DNA of 64,000 nucleotides from Oegoconia quadripuncta (GCA_949316235.1 OX438750.1:16246865-16310864), one strand, 5' to 3'; counted from the stretch's first letter, positions 17,990 to 29,937 are shown. Translations and numbers: made by a program. Notes: generated by a model from the letters alone, not told the origin.

Positions 17990-18540
17990 ATATCATCCAG
18001 GTAAAACAAACCTACTTAAAGCTAAATATCTTCGAAACGGCTTAACGTCATCATCAGTCTAACTCCGAGTTTAACCTTAAATAAAAAAAAATTATAACCT
18101 CCGAAAGACTATTATACCATCAAAATGCACCAAAGAACTGTGTTAAAAGCTAAATATTTTCAAAACAGCAAAACCGATTTTTTGACCGTCGGTGACTCAG
18201 CTGTTAATGAGTTTTTAAATTTAATTTAATTACTTGTGTGCATTTATACGACTGCTCTTAAAACGGAGAAGGAAAACATAGTGAGGAAAACTGCGTGCTT
18301 GAGAAATAAAAATTCAAAGGCATGTGCTGTGCAGTTCCCAACCCGCATTGGGCCAGCGTGGTTATATCTACTACTTACTACGGCCCATACTCCCTCATTA
18401 TATGAGGGAGGGCCTATATCCCTGCAGTGGGATGTTTACGGACTGATGATGATAATCGATTTTCAACAAACATGGGTATAAACTGCCCCTTCGTTTGTCT
18501 TTGTCAAACACATAAAACCCGTCGGATTTCGTCGAGGGTT
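17990..18540 (+). repeat. dispersed repeat H, interrupted by SINE-I
   Basis: The first part (to 18181) has AGCTAAATATTTTCAAAACAG and AAAACCGATTTT. The second (from 18457) resumes with CGATTTTCAACAAACATGGG and ends AAAACCCGTCGGATTTCGTC and GAGGGTTAATAATTAG. The seven bases CGATTTT are present at 18175-18181 and 18457-18463, on both sides of the interruption. Confidence 0.7.
18182..18456 (+). repeat. SINE-I, full copy, inserted in repeat H
   Basis: It begins GACCGTCGGTGACTCAGCTG, a tRNA A-box-like head. It continues with GGAAAACATAGTGAGGAAAA and GGGCCAGCGTGG and ends with GCAGTGGGATGTTTACGGAC and TGATGATGATAAT. The tail type is that of RTE-mobilised elements. It is flanked by the duplicated CGATTTT. 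A CTCCCTCATTATATGAGGGAG hairpin lies near its 3' end. No clear B box is present, which may be why the family is not named easily. The plus open frame at 18236-18481 is incidental. Confidence 0.8.
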
Positions 18541-18564
18541 AATAATTAGTTTATATTACCAGAT

Positions 18565-18598
18565 AATAGAGACGAAGTCGCAGGCAGCTAGTTAGTTA
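18565..18598 (+). repeat. repeat B-like 3' end
   Basis: GAGACGAAGTCGCAGGCAGCTAGTTAG resembles the GC-rich terminus and CTAGT end of repeat B. The upstream part is repeat H, so this may be coincidental sharing of a terminal motif. Confidence 0.4.
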
Positions 18599-19087
18599 GT
18601 ATAGTTAAAAATAAAGTATACAAAATATGAAAGTTTTTTGAATAAGTTTTAACGGAACCAGCTTCGCAACTAAATAAACAAGATAAGAATTCTTGAAGGG
18701 AAGTAAAATTGTAAAAACTCGACATTCATTAGACGCGAAGATTACGTGTCGTGAATGGGGCAAGTTCCACGTGTCGCTGTGCAAACACTGCACCCCACTG
18801 TTTGCTGTCAGGTAGCACACCTGAATGTTAAACACGTTGCGGAACATGTCTAATAAAAGTTAAAATTTAACTGCGGTTGCTACCTATACACACGCTAAGA
18901 AAAATTTAAACAAAATATCATAAATTATTACCGCACAACAAACCCTGTGCTAAGAATGCACCTGTGAATACGGATAGTACAGCAGCTGCTTACTAGACTG
19001 TCGCTCAGAATCGGCTTATCAAACAAATACATACTCGAGTAAGTCATCAATCAAATAAATACGCTTTAGGTATTGTTTAAATGTATA
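18599..19087. other. unassigned stretch
   Basis: A minus open frame of 80 codons (18605-18847) has no recognisable product. Nothing in this interval recurs in the window. Confidence 0.3.
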
Positions 19088-19151
19088 CTCGCTCATTATA
19101 CGAGGGAAGGCCTATATCCCTGCAGTGGCATGTTTACGGGCTGAGATGATT
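19088..19151 (+). repeat. SINE-I 3' fragment
   Basis: CTCATTATACGAGGGAAGGC, TATATCCCTGCAGTGGCATG and TTTACGGGCTGAGATGAT match the end of SINE-I at 18400-18456 and 39480-39563. Confidence 0.75.
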
Positions 19152-19228
19152 GTTTAAATGAGGAAGGTACATTTAAATATCTTATAAAAACTACAAGTTA
19201 GGCGGCATCATTCTATGGCTAATATATA

Positions 19229-19300
19229 GCTAACAATACAATACAATACAATACAAATACACTTTATTGCACAACAGACAAGACAATACTGGTGTTTTCT
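19229..19300 (-). mobile_element. LINE 3' end with ACAAT repeats
   Basis: Read on the minus strand, GTGCAATAAAGTGTATTTG is followed by four or more TTGTA units. This is the terminus style of CR1/Jockey-like LINEs in Lepidoptera. It is a short 5'-truncated insertion. Confidence 0.55.
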
Positions 19301-20330
19301 ATTACCAAACCAGATTATTGAGGTCTAGATTTAACCCGATGCGCATAAAAAAAATTACCTTTTAACAAAACAATAACTTATGCAAAACAAAAGGGACTTC
19401 AGTAATTTCTCATTGTACCAAATAATATTAACGATCGGTCGCCAAAACCGTCTCTAGTCAAATATCAAAGAAATCATTAACAGCGCGAACAAAATCGGGG
19501 ACAACGAGGAATATCGGGTGAAAATAACAAATAGATCGTTTATATAGAGAAAGAAACTTTTTGTCTGTCCTTGAATAATTGAATATAACAATAGTAGATT
19601 AAATAAAAAGAGGAATACTTTAAATCGTTTGTTTTCAAAACGTGACTTATTTTTTATTTTATTTTTTATTAAGGAGGATTCGTTCATAAGCTGAACATGT
19701 CACCCTATTCCTATGGAACATACAATCGTACTATGATTTAGATTTTTATTTTGCTAATTGAACATGTTTACAGTCTAAACAACACGCCTGGTAGGTGAAA
19801 ACTAACCATTTCGTGGCAATTTGACAACAAGGAGAAAGGACTTTAAGAATATATTTTATATAGTATTGTGTTACAAAACAAATACTGTAGAACTTACATT
19901 TTGGTATATTATAGTTACCCTATATAGGTTGCAACTAATTGTAACTTGCAAAATAACAACTAATTTAGTGCTGTCTTAAAATGTCGCTAATCAATCTAGA
20001 TGTTTTTCATCTATTGCTGTAAATTTGATTTCTACGTTTCACTTTGTTTCTAAACGCTCTACTGAGTTAAAATTTAAACTTTTGAAAATCCCAGAAGCAT
20101 CCTAATACACTAACAGTGTTAAGAGCTAAATTCAAAACGACTTAATACCTACGTTAACGGACATAGGACTGCCATGCCAATCATAAAATATGCTGAGCAG
20201 TGGTTTAAACCAACCCATATCTTTTCTTTATTTTTTATTGCACAGAAAGTAATTAAAATTTTTGGAAAATCAAAATTTGTTATTATGTCTGCCATAGCAG
20301 TCCTAAAAATTATAACTGCCATGGCAGTGC
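19301..20330. other. unassigned AT-rich stretch
   Basis: The minus frame at 19454-19687 is rich in F, L and I but has no family motif. GCCATGCCAATC, GCCATAGCAGTC and GCCATGGCAGTG occur near 20172, 20291 and 20318, a loose direct repetition leading into repeat H. Confidence 0.3.
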
Positions 20331-20525
20331 TGTGTCCAAGAATGGTGTTAACCGACTTTTATCAAACATGGCTAATAAGTTGTCTCCTAGTTTAATGTAA
20401 AAAAATCCGGAATCAAGTCGGACAAACACTGGGCACACACAAATTCACACATACACACACACAGATACACACAATGCCACCTAATACATAACACCCGTCG
20501 TTTATCGTCGGGGAATAAAAATGGC
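20331..20525 (+). repeat. dispersed repeat H, copy with CA tract
   Basis: AACCGACTTTTATCAAACATG, TAAGTTGTCTCCTAGTTTAA and AATCAAGTCGGACAAACACTG match the other H copies. A CACACATACACACACACAG tract follows, then CACCCGTCGTTTATCGTCGGG. Confidence 0.7.
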
Positions 20526-21914
20526 ATAAATACGTAGTAGAAACAAAAATAAATGATTTGCCATCCTGATTATAAAATATATGTGATATAACACTATAAC
20601 ATTTTCGTTTGTAGAGCATTATTAAGATTTTCTGATTTGGACATTTTTGACAATAAACGACTCTGATTTATTTTTACTTCCACCTTATAAGTTAACCTAT
20701 CTAAATCAAACTTCTATAATCCATTGTAGTTTTATTACTTACTTCTATTAAATTAAAGCTTACTTGATTTCAAACCCACAATATCATTTTTGAAGGTTGA
20801 ACGTTTTCGGAGCTAAGGTTGCTTTGTTTTCAATTAAGTAATTCAAATCTACGGTTACCCGGTAAGATATTATATGTCATATTTTAGCGAAATGCCTCCG
20901 TAGAAAATATTCGTGGAAAGCCACGGGGCGTCCTACTAAATTTGCCATAAATATTTAGGCCGAGCGTTGAATTTTAAAGGCGGCAATTTGAACCTACACT
21001 CTTATCCTGATCGTAGGATAATTTATCTTAACGAAAGAAAGGGGTGGGCGCGGCATGGGACCGGGGTGTAGGAGGGGGTGGGTTCACCCAAAAATTGGGT
21101 AAAAATGTTGCCAGCCAGCGATTAAACCGTCGGGGGAGATGCGTTGTATTAATCACCACCCGCGAGCAGTCGTCTTCGAAGATTTTCGCGGGATTTATAT
21201 AGAGGAGATAAAAAGCTTCGATCAAAATTGTTTGTATTTTGTGACTAGATGATATAGTTTGAAAAGATTAAAATAAAATACACATATATGTATAACATTT
21301 AGGAGCTTTTGGATTGCAATGAAAATCACTGATCATTGATCGCATCTTTAATTGTTATTGATTAATGATGTATACACAAATAAGCTTAGCTTTGAAGGTA
21401 CAAATATAATTGGCCACCAAAGTTAACATAATATAATTAAGCAGAGCAACAACTGTGTGATAACTGATAAGGTATTCTGGCTGATACTAGGTACTTTGGA
21501 ACAAACACTCCTACTTGCGTGGCAATATGGAAGCATATCTGTTACTTAGTTTTAATTTTTTTTGTTAATATGTAGAAGCCTGTAATAGCTGTACATACAT
21601 CTACTCAATGTTTTGTTTTACTTACAATGTATCGCCGTTGGCTTCTCCTAAATAAATAAATAAAAGATGTATTGTGGGGTATAAAATATAATTAGTTTTA
21701 AAGACAAGTAATATTTGCGTAATTTTTTCTGGTAACTAGTAGATGTGTTGCAACTGCTTACCCATCAATGCGCTAACATGTATATGACTGAATAAATTTA
21801 TTGTTTATTTTAATTATAATTTATTTCGTACATTCGTTATTCATTCATTTATAATGTAACACATTTATTTCTACGTTCTACGTTACGTTTAATAGCGTAG
21901 GCATGGTAAATGGC
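20526..21914. other. unassigned; GC-rich island at 21035-21195
   Basis: The island contains GGGGTGGGCGCGGCATGGG and GGGGAGATGCG and is unlike the AT-rich surroundings. A minus frame of 65 codons (21028-21225) crosses it but looks like low-complexity translation (PPPPTPRSHAAPTP). A short TAAATAAATAAATAA tract lies near 21649. Confidence 0.35.
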
Positions 21915-22060
21915 ATTTCAATCAATCAATCAATCAAGTACACTTTATTGCACAAAATTCTACAATACACTTCTTAAATATAGCTTCAAAAAAAATAATA
22001 ATTGTACAACCAGGCCGCAGGCAGGCATTTAACATCTCTATGCATATATTGTCTTGGTGG
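21915..22060 (-). mobile_element. CR1/Jockey-like LINE 3' end with TTGA repeats
   Basis: It begins with CAATCAATCAATCAATCAAG and GTACACTTTATTGCACAAAA, then ATATAGCTTCAAAAAAAATA and TTGTACAACCAGGC. It is the inverted counterpart of 31380-31512, matching over most of its length. Neighbouring minus frames to 22219 do not show the coding end seen at 31071-31140. Confidence 0.75.
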
Positions 22061-22839
22061 CCCTGTCCTGCGTAGAAGTAGAAGGCGGGGTGGCCACCTT
22101 GGCTTTGTTTTAATATTTTCGTAGGCATTATGAAGGGTTTTCTTGCTTTCAAATAATTTCGGCTTCTGTTGGTGAAGTTTTGATAAAAGTTTCATTCTAT
22201 CAATAATTAACGAGAACAATTCCGAGTTTGCTGATGGGATTAGAAAGGTTGGGGTTTACATTATCTTTAGATTTTTTTGCGATTCTAATTATACTGTGTT
22301 GGACTTCATTGTTTTGTAATTAAAATTTGTTTATGTTGTATTACTATTTAGACAATTTTTACCTTATTGTTAGCATGCAATAAATATTAGATATAATATT
22401 ACCAATTTCAAATATACACCACATTATCTAGGACTCACAATAGTTCGGAAGGCACGATAACAACACTTCGCATAGGACGGTTTATCCGAATTTTACTGCA
22501 TGTTCGTATAAGTTCTTCACTAATGAATAATGCTGTGTGGGTAACACATAACTCTCTCAATCATCATAAGTCAGAATATTTAGATATATAGATAGATAGA
22601 TAGCTAAAGCGTTTATTTGCATATTACAGAAACACATACAAAAATATTAGACGCAACAATTTTTATGCATTTTGACGCAAAAAATATTTGTGATATCTTT
22701 CGAGCTTAAGTGTTCAAGCGAAGCATTTTCTCAACGGTCATGAAAACAACTTCATCTAAATGTGAAAGATGATTTTCTGACTGATTAAATTTACGTATAA
22801 ACGTAGAAACCCCTATGTCTAAAGACTTTTTTAGACTAG
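22061..22839. other. unassigned stretch
   Basis: Two overlapping minus frames (21934-22152 and 21986-22219) may be the upstream part of the LINE above, but I see no reverse transcriptase motif. A GATAGATAGATAGAT tract occurs near 22586. Confidence 0.3.
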
Positions 22840-23150
22840 GTACGTGTATGATCACAAAAAACGATGTAGCCGATCATGAAGCACGGTATCCTGCGGTATG
22901 TAAGGCGGTATAAATACGACACGTGTTGACTTGGCCAAGGTATATTATGTACTGAAAAGGAATCTTATAAAATGACACACTTAATCCACTACAATCCCAA
23001 TAAATGTCAATTCACCCTAGATTTGAAAATACTGAGATTGTAATATTCGGGGAACATTGACACATTGGTGTCGTTAGCTGCGTACTTTGGCAGTTAGCAA
23101 TATGAAGAAGCAAAAAGCTTAGTGCGAATGTTTGGTATTTGTCAACAACA
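22840..23150 (-). mobile_element. LINE-K 3' part, strongly decayed
   Basis: On the minus strand, near 23020-23060, the translation reads PEYYNLSIFKSRVN, equivalent to PESYNLGIFKSRVN of the 40628 copy. Upstream GAAGTACGCAG and ATTCGCACTAAGC blocks are also shared. Stop codons interrupt it. Confidence 0.6.
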
Positions 23151-23184
23151 AATAAACGACTGACATGAACTGAAAACCAATCCT

Positions 23185-23490
23185 TTTATAATAACGTTCC
23201 AGTGGACATTCAAAATTAAATAAATTCAAAATCATCATAAAACCGAAACTATTTATAAATGGGTATTACAAAATTTATACTGTTAAGCAGGCATGGATAA
23301 CATGATCCGCTCGGCGATATTCAGTCTAATTATACAAAACAAAATATTTTTTCCTTGCTTCATCGAATCACAAATTTTAACGGAAAACCTACTTAACAGG
23401 AGCATCTTTTGAGTTTTGCTCATTCTTCTCGGAGAGTCAGCTTTGCGAATGAGCAGTAACTTTAATATTTTTTTTCACCCTGTGAAGGAA
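23185..23490 (+). mobile_element. LINE-G variant: coding tail plus 3' untranslated region
   Basis: The degraded coding tail (FYNNVPVDIQN, then a frameshifted GYYKI region) is followed by GATCCGCTCGGCGATATTCAG. Then come GAGCATCTTTTGAG and TTTGCGAATGAGCAGTAAC. The same order is found, inverted, at 57420-57923. Confidence 0.7.
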
Positions 23491-26065
23491 ATACTTGGAT
23501 TATTGACTATAAATGGGAACCCCTCCCCGCAGAAGTTTGAAAATGAAAAGGCGATGTTGGAATAAAATCATGCAATCCAACGCTATTTAACAAGAATCTA
23601 GTGAAATATCTCTAAAACGGCAGGGTGTCCGCTAGCTAATTCAAAGAATATGAAAAAATTCGGGCCATTAAAGCCATAACGGCTAACAATAAAGAAGCCA
23701 TAGGTACCGCCGCCGCAAATGACATATACATGACCCAAACATAACCGCTATACGATATACGAAGGAAGACGGAGAAACTTCCGCGAAATTTGCTCACCCA
23801 AATGACGACGCTTGTTTTTTGGAGGTGGGTGCTTATAACCCGACGTGAGTTTAATATGGATAAGACTTGATATTATATATTTTTTAAGACACATTCACCT
23901 CTCTTTATTGAGACAATACTATAATTATAGATAGAACTTTATTCGTAGGAATGGATAATATTGCTATTTTACTTACTGACATAAATAGAATATAGATTTA
24001 CAGAAATTAAAGTAAAAATTAAACGAAACTTAATTATAAGAAAAAATATAACCGAAAATAGGTTAGAGCGTACCACACCATTATATAATTGAGCTAGAAA
24101 CGATTTTTGTGCGCTTAACAAGAAGTTATATGAGATATATTTTTTAAATTATTGGAGACTTAGACTCACAAGAAGATGGTGAAAGAAATAGTCATTTCAG
24201 ATTTTAGATGCACCAAATTTAAAACCTCAGCGATTTACCGTTTTTAAAATTATAAGCATTATGTTCTTTTTTCCCTTACTGGGAGTTTCCCGCATGATTA
24301 TTCCTGAACCAGTCTAGGTTTACGAATTGATTGGCATGTCATACCTCACTACTAATATAGGAAAAGACAGATGTAGGTGATTCTCTCGGAGTACAAATAT
24401 TTTGTATGTTTTCAAAAAACGTGTTGCGATATGAGCACATTTTGCAATAGGTACCTATTGAAGCAAAAACGCAAGCTCATGTGTGTCCTATACTATGTGA
24501 TGTAAAAGTAGGTATATGTCCGTACACTGTACCAATAACTAAATTGAGATAAGAAAAAAAAAGATAAGAAAAGAAAAATTACGACAAAGAATACGCTAGA
24601 TTCAGAGATTAGATTTATTAACCTTTTTAATCATTGTGTCAACTACACAGAATTGCGTAACTTATATTATGCTAAACTTCATTCTCACCAAGACAGATTA
24701 TAAGTAATATAATATTTTTTTTATAAGCAGACCAATAAATATTCATACGCGATATAAACCATATTCTTAAGACCTATAAATTCCTTAATTTGTGTGTCGG
24801 CACATTACAATATTATGTGTAATAATAAAAAAGAATTTTGTTCTAGTCATGTCCATAAATATCTGCCGCACCCTAACAAACTTATTAAGATTTCTTTTCT
24901 TTTTACTCTGTACGTGGTTAGCGACGTATGACGCAAGCTAACGGCCGCAGAGAGGGGGGGTTGGAATGGGTCGCGGGGGTCCACCCCCTCACGCATGGCC
25001 GCTCTCATGATTTAAGCACAGGGATAAGAATGAAATTAAAAATACATCCACGCCGCTCCTTAGGGTGCCAGGGGGACATACATGCAAATGAACCCCTCTT
25101 ACCCCCCTCATAAGATAGGGGGGCATTTTTTGTTAGGATGCTATTAATTTGGGGTGTAACTCACTAAGTATAGGATAGACATATACGGGTATGTCCCTTG
25201 TTACATTTTCTTGGATTTTCTTCATTTTCTACGCTGTATTATGCGGGGGTATGAGATTATGAACAGCGTAATGCGTTCAGGTAATTTATTATATTTCTTT
25301 GTGGATACCCATTAAACAGACGCCTTATATCACACTCTGTGTTCTCGCAGCTTTTCGTAGTGAATGCTACTAACGGAAACATTTTATTACGATTTCCCGA
25401 ACTTAGGTCCCTAGGCAATATCGAATACTCATACATCGAAATTCATTTACACAGTGGCGAGTAATCGAACGCTAAACAGACCGATGGTGTCATTAGATTG
25501 AAAGTATAATAAATCGAAATAAAATGGATAATCAAAACATTAAAATGGATAGATCACTTGTAGAGGGAGGTATCTATTTCAATTACAAATAATTACATCT
25601 TACTATATTAGTTACTTTGTGGTTTTACTAACCAAATAACCGCTCGATTTCCAAATAACCCCGCCTTACGATAATTTTATAGAATTTAAAAACATTAAAA
25701 TCCATCACAAAATGAACCTTCTTTTCAGTTCAAATATCCCATATAATATAATAAACAATCAGTATAGCATATATTTTTTTAGAGTTCTGGGCGTCATTGT
25801 GATCTAAAAGGAACCTTAAGTGATTCCACTAAACAGCCAGTATCATTGCCTCTAAGGCAAAATGCTACAATTATTATCCCTATGGTGGAAGATGAAAATA
25901 ATGCATTTCAGGTAGGCGATTCAAAAGTTTTTTCATTATATACCAACGCGATGGTAGTGAATACTCGGATAGCACTCACGATCTTGAAGAATATAGTAAC
26001 TACGCAAAAAAATCTTTTTTTTAGGACTTTAAAGAACGTCTGAGCCAATACAGCAACAAAATTTA
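23491..26065. other. long unassigned stretch; GC-rich island at 24925-25135
   Basis: This is one of the largest intervals without a repeated or coding feature. The island at 24925-25135 carries GAGGGGGGGTTGG, GGGTCCACCCCC and CCCCCTCATAAGATAGGGGGG. The last can form a short stem, CCCCCTC...TAGGGGGG. The 61-codon frame across it (24928-25113) looks incidental. The plus frame 25846-26043 has no domain. Confidence 0.35.
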
Positions 26066-26437
26066 GAATCAGGAATAGTGTAATTAGGGAATTATGCAGC
26101 GTGAAAGATGACGCAGTGACAAATATTGAAAAAGGTACGTTGAGATGGCTTAGACATATGGAGAGAACGAATAAAAGAACACTCACGAAAGAGTTATACA
26201 AAGCGAATGTGGATAGTGGTGTTGGTAGGGGAAAACCACGGCACACGTACCATGATCAAATCGGGGACGTCTTAAAGAAAGGCCAAGTCAAGAGTACGTT
26301 AAACCGAGTGCATGTATGAACAACATTATGAGAGTGGATGAGGCAAAAGAGGTGTGTCAGGATCGTAGCAAGTGGAAAGCTGTGGTCACTGCCTCCACTC
26401 CTACGGGAAACAGGCGTCACTTTATATATGTTGCTTA
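26066..26437 (+). mobile_element. RTE/LINE C-terminal fragment
   Basis: The plus strand encodes [19 protein letters not shown] and then [13 protein letters not shown], the family's usual WxGHxxR-type motif with substitutions. GRGKPRHTY follows. After a frame break it reads CQDRSKWKAVVTASTPTG. These are C-terminal features of lepidopteran LINEs distinct from LINE-J. The longest frame is 72 codons (26101-26319). It has no reverse transcriptase core, so it is 5' truncated. The minus frames are shadows. Confidence 0.75.
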
Positions 26438-26569
26438 ATGGTTTTATATTTTTCGTTCTAATCAGATTCTGACTAAGATTCATCAATGCAAGAAATAAAG
26501 ATAAACTTGCAGGTCACATAAGTCGCCTCCACAATGTCAGTAATTCAAAGGGTTATGTATATGCTTTTT

Positions 26570-26700
26570 CAATAAGGTTTTTGTTCGATATACAAATTCT
26601 TTCTTTCAATAAATTTAGAGAAATTATGAAACATAAACTTATTAAGAAAGCATATTATAAAATATCAGATTATTTAGAAGATAAACATCTATGGAGATGA
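26570..26700 (+). mobile_element. LINE-G coding tail fragment
   Basis: LSFNKFREIMKHKLIKKAYY is followed by KISDYLEDKHLWR and a stop. This aligns with NLPLYKFKTIIKQTLYTKGYY of the 57642 copy. The downstream region does not match the two known LINE-G 3' regions, so it may be a third subfamily. Confidence 0.65.
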
Positions 26701-27805
26701 CCAGCTCGTTCGCATGCCAGGCTATTTCACACTTAATAATGAAATATTATTGTGTCTTTTTGTAATTAAAAACCTATTTTAAGAAGACCAACCCCTCGAG
26801 TTTCTTGCTTGTTCAGGGGAAAATTGCCTTTTGAACGACTGCTCGTTCAAATAATATGTGTTGAAAATTATATGTGTTGGTATTACCAAATAGGACAACA
26901 ACAAGCACCTCTCTCCTGTTTTTCGCACATCATAACAAATTCAATAAAAAGCGCAGCATCATCAAACTCATTGAAGTTCGAGATTTCCGCGAGTCTCTAA
27001 CAATGCTCGAGTCGACGCCCGGGGGCTGTATTCGAGCACCCATCGTACACATATTTGACAATCGACATCTCAACACGATGAATTAGCACTTTTCGATGCG
27101 AAGCGATGCGAACGTTTAGGGAACTTTATTATATTAAAATACAATTAATATAAATATATTTTGAGTATTTCGATACTGTCTGCTTTCCCATATGTACCAT
27201 TATAATAAAGTAGCTGTAGATAGATCATAGACCAAATTTGTTCCACAGATAAGATTTCATACTTACAATATAATACAAATTCTCAGTATATTCATGATTT
27301 ACTTAACTTTATTTGTATTATGCAATGCTGTAAAGGTAATATCTATTTCCGACTGCACCATATTGCAAATATCAGCTTACGAAAGAAAAACAGTTTTCAA
27401 ATCGGGCACATATTCTGATTCAGCATGATGGATAGAACTACTTCAAGGGTCGACTGTTAAGAGACAATTTATACAATGAGATGCCAACAGAGACGCGACC
27501 ACAGGCTAATAAAAGTAATTTCTGACAACATTTATATAAGTCTTTAACATATTGACTGCAACGACACAAACACAATTGAAAATCCGTTGTTTGCAGACAC
27601 CACATGTGATTGTGTTGCCGTTCAAAGCCAAAGTAACCCTACGACTGTCCCGAGAGTACAGAATAACCATAATTATTTTCTAACTCCCTCACATCTCTCT
27701 TCCTAGTCAAATACTTACAAAACTAGTTCTTAAGCAGTAAGTACTATGTGTAACCAGTCATGGTTTAGGGCACTTATACGTGGCCTCCCACTATGGACAT
27801 GGTAG
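26701..27805. other. unassigned stretch
   Basis: Open frames at 26809-27000 and 26874-27086 overlap in different registers without recognisable motifs. No repeat of this window recurs here. Confidence 0.3.
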
Positions 27806-28143
27806 TCTTTTTTTTTTCTTATGCACAAAGGGTTAGCATTTTACCTCAATCGCACCTGATGTTAAGTGAAGATGAGGCCGAAGGTGGTAGCGTACTGACC
27901 CGGAATCCCCAACACATTTGGGGGACTGGCTATCTTATCTCTGACAACCGGAACACAACAATGCTATTAACATTGCTGCTTGGCGGCAGATTTAGATAAG
28001 ATGGTGGTAGCTAGCCAGGCGGACATTTAAAATGCCCTACCACCAACCAAACCGAGTACTTAAACATGTACCCCGCTGGGGATCGAACCCGCGACCTCCG
28101 AATCGTAAACCCAAAGTTGTTTACATTGAGCCACGGAGGCGGC
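27806..28143 (-). repeat. SINE-A copy, full length
   Basis: Poly-A is seen as T at 27806-27817. All body blocks are present, and the B box GGTTCGATCC is intact (as GGATCGAACC near 28080). The head ends at GCCGCCTCCGTGGCTCAATG. The plus frames 27793-27999 and 28032-28352 are read-through. It lies directly in front of LINE-J sequence. Confidence 0.94.
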
Positions 28144-28470
28144 TAAGTCTCATAAGAAAGCTCGAGGTCGAGGAAAGAGAGAAGCTCTGGGTTTCAGGAA
28201 TAAAGAATTTCGTAGTCCGACGGCTTTGTAAGTTGAAGTGGCAGAGGGCAGAGCACATGGCTCGAGAAACTAATGGCCGTTGGGGCAATAAAATTCTAGA
28301 GTGGAAACCACGCACCAGCCAGCTCAGCGTAGGATGTCCACCCACAAGATGAAAGGACGAACTAATGAAGGTCGCGCGGGAAGTCGCTGGATGCAGCGTT
28401 CAATCGGCTCTGGAAATCTCTAAGGAAGGCGTGCAGTAGTGAACGTCATGTGGCCGATGTGATAATGCAA
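28144..28470 (+). mobile_element. LINE-J C-terminal fragment
   Basis: The best-preserved LINE-J coding tail in the window. RKLEVEEREKLWVSGIKN is followed by LCKLKWQRAEHMARETNGR, then KILEWKPRTSQ and GCPPTR. A shift then gives WKDELMKVAREVAG and CSVQSALEISKEGVQ with a stop. The WQRxxHMAR motif and the W...DDxxKxAG segment place it among RTE-like C-termini. It is truncated at the 5' side, next to SINE-A. Confidence 0.8.
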
Positions 28471-28496
28471 TCTTATGCATATATATGCATAAGATT
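28469..28496. repeat. perfect 28-bp palindrome
   Basis: AATCTTATGCATAT is followed at once by its exact reverse complement, with no spacer. It lies at the 3' end of the LINE-J fragment. Confidence 0.9.
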
Positions 28497-29394
28497 TCTC
28501 TTTGCAGTCATACTAGATGTTCAATTTCTTAGAGCTTAACTGCCAAGTGTTTTGAAGTGAATAAATGAATGTATCTTTTTACAGACACACGGATAATAAA
28601 CAGACAAAGGCTTCAAACTTATAACTTCCCTCGTTACGTCAGAGGTTTCCACAAGCCTTATTCTCGCGTCCGACGCCGCAGGCCTGTATCTACTCGTATT
28701 TCGCTCAAATCCAACGAGACCCGTGCAGTGCTGATAGCGGTCTTGATAATATGAAGCACGTGGCGATTTCGACGACGTTTTTATACTGTACTTACTAGTA
28801 TATTTAGACGTAATAATATGTAATGTTTAGCAATGTCACCATCAATGAAGCAAGGGATCAAAGTACCCATGTAGGTATCCTCGTCGTCCGACATATCGGA
28901 CAACATTGTCGAACCACGCGACCGGAGGATTAAAAAGACTCAGCTGTTCGGCAGGAACACTCAATACGGGCTGTGAATCGAACAACTGTTTGTTCCTTAG
29001 TGTTAGTTGTTCATATTCATGGGTATTTTCAGCATTTGACGTTTGTGGTTATTATTTATAATTGATATAATGTTTTACCGTAAACCTGTGAGGAAAATGA
29101 TAAAAAATTCCAGTGACCAGTCAAAATTTTATTTTGTACGTCAGGGTTGTTATTGCACGTAAAAAGAAGAAGATAGTAACCTGTTCCGTCAGTTGTCGGA
29201 GCACTTCGTCGAAGCCCTGCGTGGAAGGCCCTGGAGTGCCCTGGAAGGCTGGTCTCCACATAACATGAAGGGTAAACCTCGCTAAATACCGCCAGTCCGT
29301 GCCAATTTAAGGAGCCTTTTGGCGTGCATGACCTGGAATAATCTTTATCTATCTAATTAATATATCTGGTAGATTATAAAAATAACATCTAATT
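28497..29394. other. unassigned stretch
   Basis: A plus frame at 28569-28754 (YVRGFHKPYSRVRRRRPVST) is basic but unrecognised, and the minus frame 29056-29259 is likewise unknown. I see no splice-site-bounded exon that I would defend. Confidence 0.3.
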
Positions 29395-29500
29395 TACTTC
29401 TTTCCTCTCTTACAGCGAGGAAATGCTGCCAGCGTTTTGAGTGGTACCTTGCCTCGGGGTCCCAATTTTTTACATTTCTTCTAGTTTATATTTAAATTCC
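29395..29500 (+). mobile_element. LINE-M coding tail scrap
   Basis: The plus strand reads QRGNAASVLSGTLPRGPNFL near 29415-29475. The QRGNAAS block is typical of the end of a lepidopteran Jockey-like LINE and occurs again at 43283-43312 as IQRGNAASVMG. Confidence 0.6.
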
Positions 29501-29742
29501 ATCTCTTTATTTGTTACTGTTTTTAAACACATAACATCAAATCTTCTAATAAAAAAAATTGGCCCTCAAGCAGTTAATTAAACAAAATGTCAAAGTATTC
29601 CGTAATAGGTAATATGTACTATATGCGGATATAGTGTCATTTTTCTTGTTGTCATAATATGGCTTACATTACTAGCTTTCATTGCACCCACCGCTTTGTT
29701 TTTCAGTTAGCCTTTTGACTCATTAAAATCTGAATTATCCCA

Positions 29743-29937
29743 ACTAATATTATCAATGCGAAAGTTTGTGTGTATGTCTATATATATATTTGTTACCTTT
29801 TCACGCCTATAAGGCTAGACAGATTTGGATGGTGGGTAGACAGACTGGGACCTGGATTAACATATAGGCAATTTTTTTTGCTGAACTGATTTTGATAAAA
29901 TCTTCCACGCGGACGAAGTCGCGGGCGGAAAGCTAGT
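29743..29937 (+). mobile_element. Helitron-like repeat B, second complete copy
   Basis: It begins CTAATATTATCAATGCGAAA and ends GCGGACGAAGTCGCGGGCGG with AAAGCTAGT. It aligns end to end with 5724-5934 despite many internal changes. A TATATATATATT insertion lies near the start. The terminal GCGG...CGCGGGC stem before CTAGT is well formed here. Confidence 0.7.

Noticed and set aside
22586..22605. GATA tandem tract as a regulatory cluster
   Set aside because: It is a short simple repeat, common in insect genomes, with no other sign of function.
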